Assembly (NCBI RefSeq): GCF_001625215.2
Contig: NC_030381.2
Location: 5,915,131-5,979,130, forward strand
From: Daucus carota subsp. sativus
Lineage: Eukaryota; Streptophyta; Magnoliopsida; Apiales; Apiaceae
DNA: 64,000 bases
Direction of reading: 5' to 3'
Part shown: piece after piece, positions 47,958 to 60,244 of the stretch
Layout of the letters: every line of letters begins with the position of its first letter
Position numbering within the stretch: position 1 is the first letter of the stretch
Program-made: the position numbers and the translations under genes
Notes under the pieces: model-generated
The model's input: only the letters and a program-made list of their open reading frames with translations
What the model was told of the DNA's origin: nothing
The model's database searches: none

Positions 47958-48185
47958 ATATCAATAGTCATGTTCCACCTTTTCTATGTTTGCTATGTAA
48001 TTACCTATTGCTCTGCATTTTGCAATCTGTGTTAAAGTGCAGAACATTTTCTTCTCACGGTTTCCTGATCGTCAACTGAACTTTACTCACATACTGGCGT
48101 GATGAGGTGAGTGTCATGAACAATCATCACTTATGGTGGCACTTTAGATGTAATCGCCATGGCCAGGAATGAACATAATTATCTA

Positions 48186-48805
48186 AAACCGATCGAATCC
48201 TGTCGATTCAAACCGTTCAAACCGAAATTTTTGGTCTTTTAATTGTTTAGTTTGGTTTCGACGGAAATAATTGAACCGAACTGTTAATACATATATTATA
48301 TGTAAATATTTATAATTTAATTTAGATATTTATGTGCCTTCCACTAGTGTAGTTGTTTCTATATTTGAAAATCATTCCCCGTTTTTATCTTCATCCTTAT
48401 TTATTAAAACTAGTTAATACTCAATAGTTCTTTTAAATAAATAATTTATTTTTTTCATTTAAATGAGTTATTTATGTTCATAACAACAAACAAGGGTAAC
48501 ACCTAAAATTATATATATTGCATAGTTATACAAATATCGTTTTTTTTTAATTTATATGTTTTGTTAAGAGGCAAATAAGGGTAACACCTAAAATTACTTA
48601 TTTTAGTTTAGTAAGAAAATATAATTAAAAAAATTATAATGGTATTAAACCGAAACCGAACCGAACTAATCCGTGAAGAATCATTTCGGTTTGGATTGGT
48701 TTTTAGCATTCGGTTTAGATTTGGTTTCAAGATATTCAAAACTGAAATTTGCGTTTTGGTTTGGTTTTATACCTCCAAAACCGCTCAAACCAAACCATCA
48801 ACCAC
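48186..48805. mobile_element. MITE-like element with aaaccgaa / ttcggttt arms
   Basis: The left part (aaccgatcgaatcc, attcaaaccgttcaaaccga) and the right part (cggtttggattgg, ccgctcaaaccaaacc) are rich in mutually complementary repeats around an AT core. It falls within the about 1-kb insertion that splits the orphan A flank. Ends not resolved; the 62-codon frame inside is not a gene. Confidence 0.45.
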
Positions 48806-49140
48806 GTTGACTTGTAAATTTTTTTAAAAGAAGCTAAATGGCTACTTCTATAAACATTGTTGTTATAGTCTTATAGATGTTAGGTGTAGTAATGTTTGTG
48901 AGTTACATTACAATATCTGGATTCTTCAGATTTTTATTTTTTTTAATTAAGTACACTCATTAACCCTCGACCTTTTATAACAGGACTATGGGAGCGAGAG
49001 AGATCCCAATAGAACAAGAACAACACAGATCATAGATTGCAGTATATGCATTATGTATGTGAGGTGTATGCTAATATTAAATATACCTAAAAATCTGCCA
49101 TAATTCAAAACTAACCTTTCTAAAGATTTAGTCCATACTG

Positions 49141-49600
49141 ACCAATTCTTCAGATAATCTAAAATATCAAAGGCATACTTTCAGCAGACTTGCATATTCT
49201 AATAAGCAGGTAATGCTTTCTGTCCAATTATAGGCTTGTTATATAACGTTTCAACACAGTTGTCTAACTTGCTGCAATTCTCCAATTTTGCAGAACACTT
49301 TGTTTGATCACTGTGTTGCAGGTTGTCTGCTAAACCTGATTAATTATAGGCTTATACGTTATACGTACATTAAGCAGCCTTATTAATCATCGCCAACTAG
49401 AAGTTGTTTATCCAAAGTCCTATTCGGTCACAATCACTGTAATTTTTTAAGTATTAGTAGAAGTTTTGAATCACTTGAGGTAAGCCGAAATGATATTCTT
49501 TCAAATTTATCTGCATAATATACCATGAAATGCTAAGACAGTAGGAAAGTAGCATACAAGGCCAACACAGTGGAACAAGAAAGGCAAAGGGTACTTCTGG
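49141..49600. repeat. Shared non-coding block, copy 3
   Basis: Runs from accaattcttcagataatc to cacagtggaacaagaaag; parallels 31,577-32,010. Followed by gene B2. Confidence 0.7.
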
Positions 49601-50049
49601 TCTTAACGATCTTTCTAACCAGAGATTTGCATCAAAAAAGTTAGCATATTATTTCTGACTGCATTTTCTACCACCAGTTGCAGAAACTAAATATTAGCTG
49701 ATAGAAGCTTCATTGATAATTCAAAATTAGCCGGGGTTCAGAAGATATACTACTGAGTTTTCATGACAAGATTCATAATATAAATCACTATGTATTCAAG
49801 GTTCAACTTACCCCTCCCTGATTCCGACACTGGTTTACCACCGGGCTCAAATGAAAACTTAAAAGAAACTAGAATGTCATTACAATCATCTATAGTATGC
49901 AGTATTATAGTTGTACACTCAAACTGATTTGTATTATGATATTAGTATTATAGTGCTAATATTACTAACAATCTATACGGTTGCAACTGCTTATCTTTTA
50001 TTATTGTAGCGTGTATTTCCACCACTCTGCTACAGCTACTTTCCAAGTC

Positions 50050-50058
50050 TATATATAC
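50050..50058 (+). promoter_or_regulatory. Candidate TATA box of CYP706-B2
   Basis: TATATATAC, 105 bp before the start, in the same sequence context as B1. Confidence 0.55.
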
Positions 50059-50154
50059 TCTCGTCTCTCTATACCAGATACACATCTCTCATCAACATCC
50101 TCAATTTGATTTTTCATCTACACCTCTCTATTATTCTACTATATCCTTAATCAA

Positions 50155-51857
50155 ATGTATCAAGAAAACCTAATCAATGTATCTGATGCATGGTTATGGT
50201 TGGGGAATTTTGGCAACACGAACATTCGTGCATGCATACTAATGACTATACTTGTATTCATTTCATGGTTTGCAGTATTCATTAAGTCGAAGAAGACTAG
50301 CCATCCATTACCACCAGGCCCTAGAGGCTTGCCGCTAGTTGGAAACTTCTTGTCTCTTGACGCGGACAACCTCCACATATGTTTCGCGAATCTGGCTAAA
50401 ACCTATGGTCCAGTCATGAAACTTCAGCTAGGCCGAAAGGCATGTATTGTGATCACCTCCCCTTCCTTGGCATGTGAAGTGTTTAAAGAACAAGAAATCA
50501 ACTTTATTAACCGCGAGGTTACAGCTGCAGGATTTGAGGCCTCGTATGGTGGCACGGACATTGTGTGGACACCATACGGGCCTGAGTGGCGAATGTTGAG
50601 GAAGGTTTGTGTGCATGAGATGCTAAGTAACACTGCATTAGACTCTGTTTATAGTCTGAGAAGGAGAGAGATCCGACGGACTGTTCAGTATATATACAGC
50701 CAAATAGGTTCACCAGTTAATGTAGGTGAGCACATGTTCTTGACGATAATAAATGTTATTACTAACATGATGTGGGGTAGTACAGTTAAGGGAGAAGAAA
50801 GGGTTGTGATTGGAACAAAGTTTAGGCAAGTGGTTAATGAAATCACTCAGCTGTTGGGAATGCCTAATGTATCGGATTTTCATCCTGGTCTTGCTAGATA
50901 CGATTTTCAAGGGATCCAGAAGAAGATGAAAGACTTGGTAAAGAGGTTTGACGATATCTTTGAGACTGTTATCAGTGAAAAGCAGAAAACAGGACAGGAA
51001 GGGATTAGGGATTTTATGGAGTGTTTGTTGAAGTTTAAAAGTGATCCAGATGCGAAAATTCCTTTTACCATGACCCATATTAAGGCCTTGCTCATGGTAA
51101 TCTGCTAATCTCCTTTTTCTTTTTGACCATGTAAAGTTTACACAATCTACAAACAAAGAAACACTGGGAAAAAAAAGTCACAGTGACACCTTATTTATGT
51201 ATGCTAATGTATAAATCTGACAAGATCTTGGAACAGGATATGGTGGTTGGTGGAAGTGAGTCAACCTCGAACACAATGGAGTTTGCGTTGGCTGAGTTGA
51301 TAAACAAACCACAACTAATGCAGAAAGTTCAAGAAGAATTGCAGACTGTAGTTGGAGACGATGACATGGTAGAAGAATCTCATATTCACAAACTACCTTA
51401 CTTATATGCAGTTATGAAAGAGACTCTTAGGTTACACGCTCCTATACCGCTCATGGTGCCTCGTTGTCCTACTGAGACAAGTGTTGTTGGCGGCTACACA
51501 ATTCCAAAAGGAGCCCGTGTTTTTATAAACGTATGGTCTATACACCGGGATCCTAGCATTTGGGAAAGACCTCTGGAATTTGATCCTGAGAGATTTTTAG
51601 ATGATAAATGGGATCACAGTGGCAAAAATTTTAGTTATTTACCATTTGGATCAGGACGGAGAATTTGTGCTGGGATTACTATGGCTGAAAGGATGTTCTT
51701 GCTTTCCCTTGCATCACTAGTGCATTCGTTTAACTGGAACCTCCCGCAAGGAATGAAAATTGATTTATCTGAGAAGTTCGGGATTGTGTTAAAGAAAAGA
51801 ATTCCTCTTGTTGCTATTCCAACACCAAAACTATCCAAACTTGAGCTCTACCAGTGA
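50155..51857 (+). CDS. CYP706: Cytochrome P450, CYP706 family (type B2)
   Basis: Exons 50155-51096 and 51237-51857 with a 140-bp intron, 520 aa. This is the only type-B gene with an open frame. The membrane helix is near residues 24-43 (CILMTILVFISWFAVF), followed by KKTSHPLPPGPR, where His replaces the usual first Pro of the hinge. Landmarks: WTPYGPEWRMLRK, I-helix GGSEST (Glu322-Ser323, Ser in place of the usual Thr), KETLR, PERF, and haem loop LPFGSGRRICAG with Cys458. The C-terminus is PKLSKLELYQ. Type B differs from A and C over much of exon 1 (EQEINFINREVTAAGFEASYGG), so a different substrate is likely. Exact substrate unknown. Confidence 0.92.
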
Positions 51858-52274
51858 ACAGGATAGTCCATAATTCATGTTGTTACTTTTTCCTAGTCAA
51901 AACTTAAAATAAATAACCTGTTCATGTAAAAAATCACTTAATATTAATTAGCAAAAAAGAAAATAACCGTTCTCATTTTTACTTGGAATAAGTTAACTAG
52001 GGACAAATTCCTGTGTCCCTAACATTGTATACTAAATATCTAATAGATGAATATCCTAAGATAGTGAAGGTTCGACTTTGGTAGAAACATTGATATGCAA
52101 ATATTAAAATTTCTGCAAGTAAGCGTAATTTTAACCTAGTTCCAAGTTCTTCAAAGAACAACTTAAGGAACATACAAGTTTTATGATAGACTTTTAATCT
52201 ATATTAACTCTCTCATTAGAAACACATTTTTCGCGTCCTCACTTTTATTGTGCAGTTGTCAAATGGTAAATAAT

Positions 52275-52418
52275 CTCTGCACCGGGATCCTAGCACTTGG
52301 GAAAGCCCTCTGGACTTTATCCTGAGAGATTTTTGGATGATAAATTGGATTACAGTGGCAAAAAAATTAGTTAATTCCATTTGGATCTGGATGGAGAATT
52401 TGTGTTGGGATTACTATG
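52275..52418 (+). pseudogene. CYP706 exon-2 relic 2
   Basis: Same decayed exon-2 segment as 44671-44811 (caccgggatcctagc, then gagaatttgtgttgggatta), followed by the same non-coding sequence (acaaagcaaatatcaaagaaaat). It shows that the B-relic-C arrangement was duplicated as a block. Confidence 0.75.
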
Positions 52419-53018
52419 ACAAAGCAAATATCAAAGAAAATATGAAATTTTTATTGCCCGAGGTTCTAAAATCTGCTAACCAGCAGGTATAGTGTTAAAT
52501 TATTTATTTATTTATTTTGAGAGAGGTATAGTGTTAAATTGATTCTACTTAAAATAACTTAACCAGGGGATATGTTCCTCTGTCCCTAACATTGTAAACT
52601 AAATAACTACTCTAATAATAGATGAATTATCAGAATTACTAGCAGAGAGAAATGAAGCTTAAAGAAGACATAGTTGTATTAAATATTAGTATGATGAATG
52701 TCTTGATAAAGTAAAAGTTCTTTTTTAGTAAGATGGATTTTTTTTAGCTTCAGCAATTTTGTAACCTAAATAAAGTGATAATTTCCTTATAGAATAAGGA
52801 CAAGAACTGCTTTAAATTTTCAACTTCTTGCATAAAGTTCAAATAATATGTAGTCCCCCCCAAAATAATTGGAAAGATATGCCCGAGGTCAGTGTGGTAA
52901 AATTTGATCTTTGTGGATGAGAAGTCTTCTTTTGAGAGCCAAGTGTCATGGATAATAACATTTGAACAAGTCTTTTAGGTGTTTTACTTGTGGCGCCAAA
53001 TTGTCTGCACTCTACATT

Positions 53019-53026
53019 ATATAAGT
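53019..53026 (+). promoter_or_regulatory. Candidate TATA box of CYP706-C2
   Basis: TATATAAG, 74 bp before the start codon. The surrounding gtttt-to-gtggtg stretch is missing from the C1 promoter, where no good TATA motif is seen at the matching place. Confidence 0.45.
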
Positions 53027-53092
53027 GGTGTTTGTCTCCATAATTTGACATCAGTCTCTCCAGCTAATCTCTATAACCAAACACAAACCAAT

Positions 53093-55013
53093 ATGTCTGA
53101 TGCATGGTCAAGGTGGTTGCTTATGTTCAACACGAGTGACTTCACCTATGCGCTTACGGTAACAGTCACGGTCCTGCTAGTCATTTCATTGATTACTTTG
53201 ATATCCATTAAGACAAAAAAGATAAGCCCGCCATTGCCACCAGGCCCTAAAAGCTTGCCTTTAGTTGGTAACCTCCTGTCCCTTGACCCTGACCTTCACA
53301 CGTATTTTACAACACTTGGTAAGACTTATGGTCCAATTGTGACGCTCTGGCTAGGCCATAAGGTTGGCATTGTGATCAACTCGCCTGTGTTGGCAAGTGA
53401 AGTGCTCAAACACCACGACACAATCTTCGCTAATCGTGATGTTCCAGCTGCAGGCGAGGAGGCCACTTATGGTGGCAAGGATATCGTGTGGACACCATAC
53501 GGGCCTAAGTGGCGAATGTTGCGGAGGGTGTGTGTGAGTGAGATGCTTAGCAAAAGTACATTAGACTCTTTTTATGAACTTAGACGGAGGGAGATCAGAC
53601 AGACTATGGGGTATTTCTACAGTCGGGTTGGGTTGCCAGTTGACATAGGTGAACAGATGTTTTTGACTACTATGAATGTAGTTACTAATATGATGTGGGG
53701 TGGTACAGTCAAGGGAGATGACAGGGCTGGGCTTGGAACAGAGTTAAGGCTTGTGGTAAATGGGATAACTCAACTCTTGGGAATGCCTAATATATCTGAT
53801 TTCTACCCAGGTCTAGCTCGGTTTGATCTTCAAGGGGTTCGTAAAAAGATGAAGGTGTTGGCAAAAAAATTTGATGATATTTTTGAGACTGCTATCAAAC
53901 AAAGGAAAGAAATTGATGAACAAGAAGGTAGCAAGGATTTTCTACAGTTTTTGTTAAAGTTAAGAGATGATAAAGAAGCAAAAATGCCACTTACAATGAC
54001 CCACCTCAAAGCCCTGCTCATGGTATGTGCTTATCTACTAACTCTTTTTCATATATCAGGATATCATTTTAATACATGGATTATGCCTTCGCCTCTTTTT
54101 TTGATATCATTTAAATAGTATTGTGATTCTTCGGATTATCTTTTACTCAGGCATACGCCTAAAGTATTGACATATAAAATGTCTTTAAGCCTTAACTGTT
54201 AATAGTATAAGCAATTCCCAGTGATCATAACTACTGAGTAGCCTTTCACTCGTTACTGAACTGGGAGCTTAAAATTGAATAATATAATTAGCTAAAGTTT
54301 ATGATTAGTATCTACTGTAATATTAGAGCTATATGTGCTCTATTGGTAAATTCAGGATTTAGTTTGAGTATATCTTACAAGTGTTGGAACAGGATATGGT
54401 GACTGGGGGGACTGATACAACTTCTAATTCATTGGAGTTTGCCTTGGCTGAATTGATGAACAAACCACAAATAATTCAAAGAGTGCAAGAAGAGCTGGAT
54501 ATTGCAGTGGGGAAAAATAAGATGGTAGAAGAATCCCACCTTTCCAAGCTACCTTATTTATATGCTGTTATGAAAGAGATTCTGAGGTTACATCCTATTT
54601 TGCCACTCTTGGTGCCTCACTGTCCAAGTGAGACATGTGTTGTTGGTGGCTACACAGTTCCCAAAGGGTCTCGTGTTTTCATAAATGTATGGTCAATACA
54701 CCGTGATCCTAGCATCTGGGAAAATCCACTGGAATTTATCCCAGAGAGATTCTTGGATGGTCAATGGGATTATAGTGGCAAGGATTTCAAGTACTTCCCC
54801 TTCGGGTCTGGACGAAGAATTTGTGCAGGGATTGCTATGGCTGAAAACATGTTCTTGTTTTCACTTGCATCCCTGCTGCATTCATTTGACTGGAAACTCC
54901 CCGAGGGACAGAAATTAGATTTGTCAGAGAAGTTTGGGATTGTGTTGAAGAAGAAAGTACCTCTTGTTCTTATTCCAACACCAAGATTATCCAATCCTGA
55001 GCTCTATCAGTAA
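53093..55013 (+). CDS. CYP706: Cytochrome P450, CYP706 family (type C2)
   Basis: Exons 53093-54022 and 54393-55013 with a 370-bp intron, 516 aa. The frame is open further upstream to 52979, but I start at MSDAWSRWLL because C1 starts there and the upstream part has no P450 character. Landmarks: hinge KKISPPLPPGPK, AAGEEATYGG in the B-C loop, WTPYGPKWRMLRR, I-helix GGTDTT, KEILR, PERF, and FPFGSGRRICAG with Cys454. It is very close to C1; the main differences are in the B-C loop and the region around residues 265-290. The intron is longer than in C1. Intact and likely functional; substrate unknown. Confidence 0.92.
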
Positions 55014-55979
55014 GGTGTAACTTGTAAGGGCTGTTATAGTCAGAGCATCGAGTTATTTCTTATAAGCTGTTGTTTATCAAAGTCAAGACTACGAATAATA
55101 ATGAAAGTTTCCTGTAATATTCTAATATGCAGAAGGAAATATATTAATTCTCGGCTTCAAGGTCTTTCTTGTAAATTTTTTTTTTACATGTTTTTTGGAT
55201 CCCGGACAACTCTTTGGCTTCACTATTCTCATTTGATTAAAGCAAAAGCAACTTAAGTAATAATCTGTTCTCTGATGTCTATAAATATTAATGTGATATA
55301 CACACATATGGACATGGATCTGTGAATGCAACAAGTACTTCAGAATTCAGATTAAAAAAATACTACTACAAGTGTTGCACAAAGTTCAGTATATATTAGA
55401 GATCCAAAGTAATATATTGTGGTGGCATTTGTGGATAATAACAGAACTTTTATGTAAAAATTGACAATGAATAAAAAAACTTTTGGTACCAGATCGATGA
55501 TGCGACGCTGCAACATTTATATTTGGCCAAAACCACAATGCAAGCATTCTTAACTTATATCTTGGCAAATACCCCTATCCTCTCTTACAAAAGAAAGTTA
55601 ATGATTTGAGCCAGTGCAAGAAATTTCAGCCAAATAAAAAAAACTGTTCATTGTTTAGCAGATGTTCTGCGCAAATATCATGGTGTCGTTTTTTGTTAAG
55701 AGTGACAGCCAATTCTAAATATCAGATGACAAAAATATATGTTTAAACTGTAGGGTTCTCGCAAGAATATTCAAATAGAATGAGTAACTCTACCACTCCT
55801 TCAGATCACTTCACCAGACAAATAAAGTCTAAAGACAAAAATATATATTTCCAAGTTTCTTTTATTATCAAGAAGATATGTGACAAGTTGGCATATTACA
55901 AAAGCAAGAACAAGTAAAATCGTCTCTGCTGATCTAAAGATTAAACTCATAATTATGCTAATACCTGTATAGTGAGTTC
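55014..55979. other. Spacer between C2 and the amine oxidase
   Basis: Starts with the C-type 3' flank (gagcatcgagttatttcttat, also after C1) and a caaatacccctatcc block shared with 47,330-47,400. The remainder is AT-rich with no gene. The two genes converge, so their 3' ends may be close. Confidence 0.6.
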
Positions 55980-58900
55980 TTACTGATATAAGCTACCTGG
56001 GCCACAAACTGGCAGATCCTTTTCGAAGTTGGGCATGGCCCTAAGAATTGGATTGCTTTCAAAGAAGTTAACCGGCTTTAGATCAAAGCTTGATGTTACA
56101 GTTGGCATCACCGGAAAATCTTCTTGGCATGGCACATGATGGAATCCAAGTGTGTACCACAAAACAACATCCTTGTTCTCAATTGAGCGATTCCTGTTCA
56201 TGGTTTATATAAAGTACTATATAAGTTAGACGGTATTCTCACTTTATATACTATAGGACAATAGCACTAGAAAAAAACAGTATAAGATCTGCATATATAT
56301 ACCTAGCAGACCACACAGCAAGACCATCATCTCCCTTACTTTGATAGACTAAGAGTCCACCAGCCCATTGCTCAGACTGATTGTATCGCGTGACCCATAT
56401 CTGTGGCATAGATATTTGTTAGATTTTGCTTCATAGCTAATCCGAAAAAACTGATGAAATTAGTTGTATAGCAACATTCAAATTCTTCTCTAGAATGGCA
56501 ATTCCCTCTTCTATTTGGCAACAAGATGTTGAACGTTTGAGTCTCAACGTGGCCACAAGTGTGCGAGTATTTAAATTATACAATTGACTATTCAAAGAAA
56601 TTAAAGTTAGAATCAGAGTGTTACCTGATTATTAGTAAAAGCGGCCCTCAGTTGTGGAGGATCATCAAGATCAAGCAAGCTAGCAGCAATGCCACCAGGA
56701 ACAATTTTGTACCCTGAGGGATTTCCCAATCTAGACCTCCTCGAAGGATTTATTACATGAAATTCAGATGGATCATAGATCTTAAGCTTAATCTGCGCTT
56801 CGTCTTCTGTTTTCACAATTTTCCTATGAGGCTTCAAAATACTTCTCCTCGGAGATTTTCCAGCCAAAGTTTCCTCTTTAACTAAATTCACCTTAGCAAA
56901 TGAGTTATTAGTACCGTCGATATCCATGTCAAGGTGAAAGGTAATGAAGTGATCATGCACGACACCAATCGCATTTTCAGACACCAATGGACCATTCAAC
57001 TCATTGTTTTCGTACACTTGATCAACATTTTCGTGTTTAGTTCCCTTCACCATTAGCATTCCTGATAGTCCTACCTATTTAAGCATGTTTACGATCCTCT
57101 TTAACTATCAGAACAGCTATTAACCATATAATTTTTAAGGACATAATCAAGAGGACCGGCATTACCTTAACACGAATCAAACCATCTGTCTGAAACTCCC
57201 AGTCAAAAATGTAGTCGTAATTTCCTACTGATGCTATCATGCGAGCAACTAGAGTTACTTTGGGCCTAGATTCTCTGTTCTGTATTAAGGAGTAACCAAA
57301 ATTAAATTTCAAACTGTGCGCCAAACAAGACTAAAATGCATAAGTATTAAAAAAATACACTTGAATATATGAGATAATAATGACTAAGGGGTCATTTGAT
57401 AACAGGTGAATGACAGGATTAATGGGTTGGTTGGTCATTCAGCTAGGTTAACCCCTCTCCTCCAAGATAAAAAGAAATAACAATAATATTTTATATTTAA
57501 TCTTTTTAAATTATTATATATATATGTTTATATATAATAATTTTATATATTTGAATATTGAAAATTTTTTATCTTTCAATGTATGTTAATGAGCTAAGTT
57601 ATTAAAAAAATTTATAATATTTGTAGTTTAAAATTAAATACTTAAAGTATGAATTATATTATTAAATATTAAAATGAAAATCAATTATTTAACACAATAT
57701 ATATATAGAGAGAGAAGAATATAATAATAAAATATAAGCATATGGTTGATAAAAATATAATTTATTTATAAATATAAACCGGCTAAAATTTATTTTATAA
57801 AATAATATTAATTATGCAACATGATATATATTAAAATATAATAATAATATATTTAAATATAATAATGATAATAATATATGAATATTTATAGTTTGATTAT
57901 CACTTTCAACTATAATAATTAAATTTCAACCCAAATTAATGAGTAATATTCGATATAATATTTAAAATTATTTTAAAAATATATATTATATTTATATTTC
58001 AACCCAGATTAAATAGAAATATTTTAAAAAATACATAACAACAATTGTTTGATAAAATAATACATTTAAAAGTATTTCTGTATTATAAGCTGGTTATCCA
58101 GATAAATTAGAAAAAATAGTAACAAACAAGAATATTGTGTTAAGCTGGTCATCCAGATAAATTAGAAAAAATAATAACAAACAAGAATATTGTGTTCATT
58201 CAGAAATTCACGTCATACAGAAATTCAACTCATCCAGAAATAATTGTTCAGATTTAACAAATGACCTCTAAGAACATTATTAAATTTATTTTACGAGATC
58301 ACCAAGACTTAGTCTAAGTCCGCCGGCTCCCAAGTTTCTCCGGGTATTGGCCTCAAGTGTCACATTTTAACAGCAAAAGGTCTCTATTGTCATTTTCTGA
58401 AAAAATGGCCTCAATTGTCACTTCAAAATAAAACTTCATGTTTTGTTAACAAAAACGCAACTTGAAGTCGTATTTTCAGCTCAAAACGCAACTTCAAGTC
58501 GTGTTTCCTGTTCAAAACGCAACTTCAAGTCGTGTTTCCTGTTCAAAACGCAACTTCAAGTCGTGTTTTAGTCAGAAAAATCAAAACACAACTTCAAGTC
58601 GTGTTTTGAAGTGACAGTTGGGCCATTTTTCTAGAAAATGACATTGAGACCCATTCGATCTAAAATAGTGACTTCTAGGACCTTTTCTCAGTTTCTCCTA
58701 ATTAGAAATTTAAAGCTTAATGATAATAAAATATGAGTTTGGATCCCTAACATAAAGAAAGCACCCGTACTTAAAGGGTGCTGCAGTATCATTCGGCAAA
58801 ATATTACCTCATTTTAAGATTTTTCGCGTCCAATATTTTTTTCCCCCCGATATATTCTACTATCATACTATGTTTTGAAACGATTGCCACAAAATATAAT

Positions 58901-60244
58901 GACTACTAAACTTTTATTTTCGAAACATACCTGGAAACCATTCACAGGGAGCTCAGAATGTCTCCATCCAATGTCACCCGCGTAACGCTCAAAAATACAA
59001 ATCATGTTGGGCTGGATAAATGGGCTTCCATCCGCAGCTGCAAAAAGCCCATCCATATAATACGCATTTCTTGGACAATCATTTAGTGGCACAAGTGCCA
59101 TGGCCGTTGCTCCCAGCCCAAACTCACCAGCATCCATATATGTCCTAAAGTACCAGGCCTCATCTGTGTCCATGTATGGCACATACAGCTCTGAAGCAAA
59201 GCCTTTGTACATCACACTCCTGGGCTCACCCGTCTCCGAGTCTCGAACCCTGGCCTGCGAAATTACCAATCCAGCCCGTTGATCGGCCTTAATATGAAAA
59301 ACCCAATTGGCCCATGTAACCACATGTCCATCCTGGACAGTAAAACTTGGGCCATTGGGCTGCTCCAAGGAAATCGGATTGATGGGCCTCATATTCGCAG
59401 GCTGATCCTGCGCCACATACCTATAATCCGTATTCTCTCCTTTGGGTATCGGTATGGCCCGATCGATATCAATTATCTTCAATACCTCTTTCTTGTCCAA
59501 GTCCACTATCACCGTGATCCCCTCAATGGGCCTCATGTAAAAATTGGGCGTACCTTCACTCGAAAAACACTCAACTTTAGTTATCCTCCGGCCCTCTTCA
59601 CCAGGCCCAAACCACCCAGGAGAAAGCGTAATACAAGACAAGTCCACCATCTCAACTCCACGGGCCGCAATAGCCTTTTTAAAAGCCTCATTACCATACG
59701 TGACCACCAATGCGGCCCCAAGATCATCGAGAGTCACGACAGGATAGCCCGAGAACGGGTCCATAACGTGGCTCGTGACACGGCCCAAGCCCAAGTCCAC
59801 AACGACAACATGTGTATGGCCGTCCAAGACTGTAATAACATTCGCTTTTCTAACAGGAAGTGGGTCACCTTTTTTCCAAGCCACCACTTGAGATTTTTCA
59901 GGCTCATCGAGAGACAAAGAATGGATGGCTGGAAAAGAAGCTAAAAAAGGCTCGTATTTGGTCAAAATGGCTTTGACCTCGTTAATTTCCTGGACAGTGA
60001 GTGGGTCAAGTGGGTGGAGTGGGATGGCATCGGTGATCTCCTTCCATTTCTGGTTCGGGTTTCGGTTCGGGTTCGAGTTTGATTGACGTGAGCCTGCGGG
60101 CTCGCGGCTCGAGAAGGTGCACCTGAGTGTCTTGGATCCGGTGCAGTCAAAGTAGCCAGGTTTACTCAAAGTATACCATGTTACTGCAGAGATGAAAAGC
60201 ATGAAGATGAGGAAAGAGAGGCGATTTAAGGAGCAAATCTCCAT
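55980..60244 (-). CDS. CuAO: Copper-containing primary amine oxidase
   Basis: Oxidises primary amines (putrescine and other polyamines in plants) to aldehyde, ammonia and H2O2. Exons on the minus strand: 60244-58931, 57279-57166, 57074-56625, 56400-56303 and 56193-55980; phases agree, 729 aa. An N-terminal hydrophobic segment (about residues 8-27) suggests a signal peptide or anchor, hence secretion or the cell wall; no SKL-type peroxisomal tail is present. Asp371 in [10 protein letters not shown] is the catalytic base. Tyr459 in [10 protein letters not shown] is the residue that becomes topaquinone. His516 and His518 (HDH) and His677/678 ([12 protein letters not shown]) are the copper ligands. 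The base-to-cofactor spacing fits the family. Intron 1 (1.65 kb) carries a fold-back element. No defect seen. Exon limits are by eye. Confidence 0.92.
58342..58689. mobile_element. Mutator-like fold-back element in amine oxidase intron 1
   Basis: Direct AGTTTCTCC at 58333-58341 and 58690-58698 frames a 348-bp element. Its arms of about 85-90 bp are inverted copies (ctattgtcattttctgaaaa against ttttctagaaaatgacattg). The centre is a tandem array, listed separately. No transposase. Confidence 0.82.
58451..58607. repeat. Five tandem repeats, about 31-bp unit
   Basis: Unit aaaacgcaacttcaagtcgtg followed by tttcctgttc or a variant. Three central copies are nearly identical; the first and last are diverged. 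Forms the core of the fold-back element. Confidence 0.85.

Noticed and set aside
58451-58607. Regular short repeats resembling a CRISPR array
   Set aside because: Units are directly adjacent with no unique spacers, inside a plant intron and a fold-back element.
59279-59944. 221-codon forward frame opposite the amine oxidase
   Set aside because: Lies wholly antisense to the conserved first exon of the amine oxidase and has no recognisable domain.
18223-60244. A co-ordinated biosynthetic gene cluster joining the P450s with the amine oxidase
   Set aside because: Only adjacency supports it; the amine oxidase is on the other strand, has ordinary polyamine oxidase motifs, and no other pathway enzyme is present.
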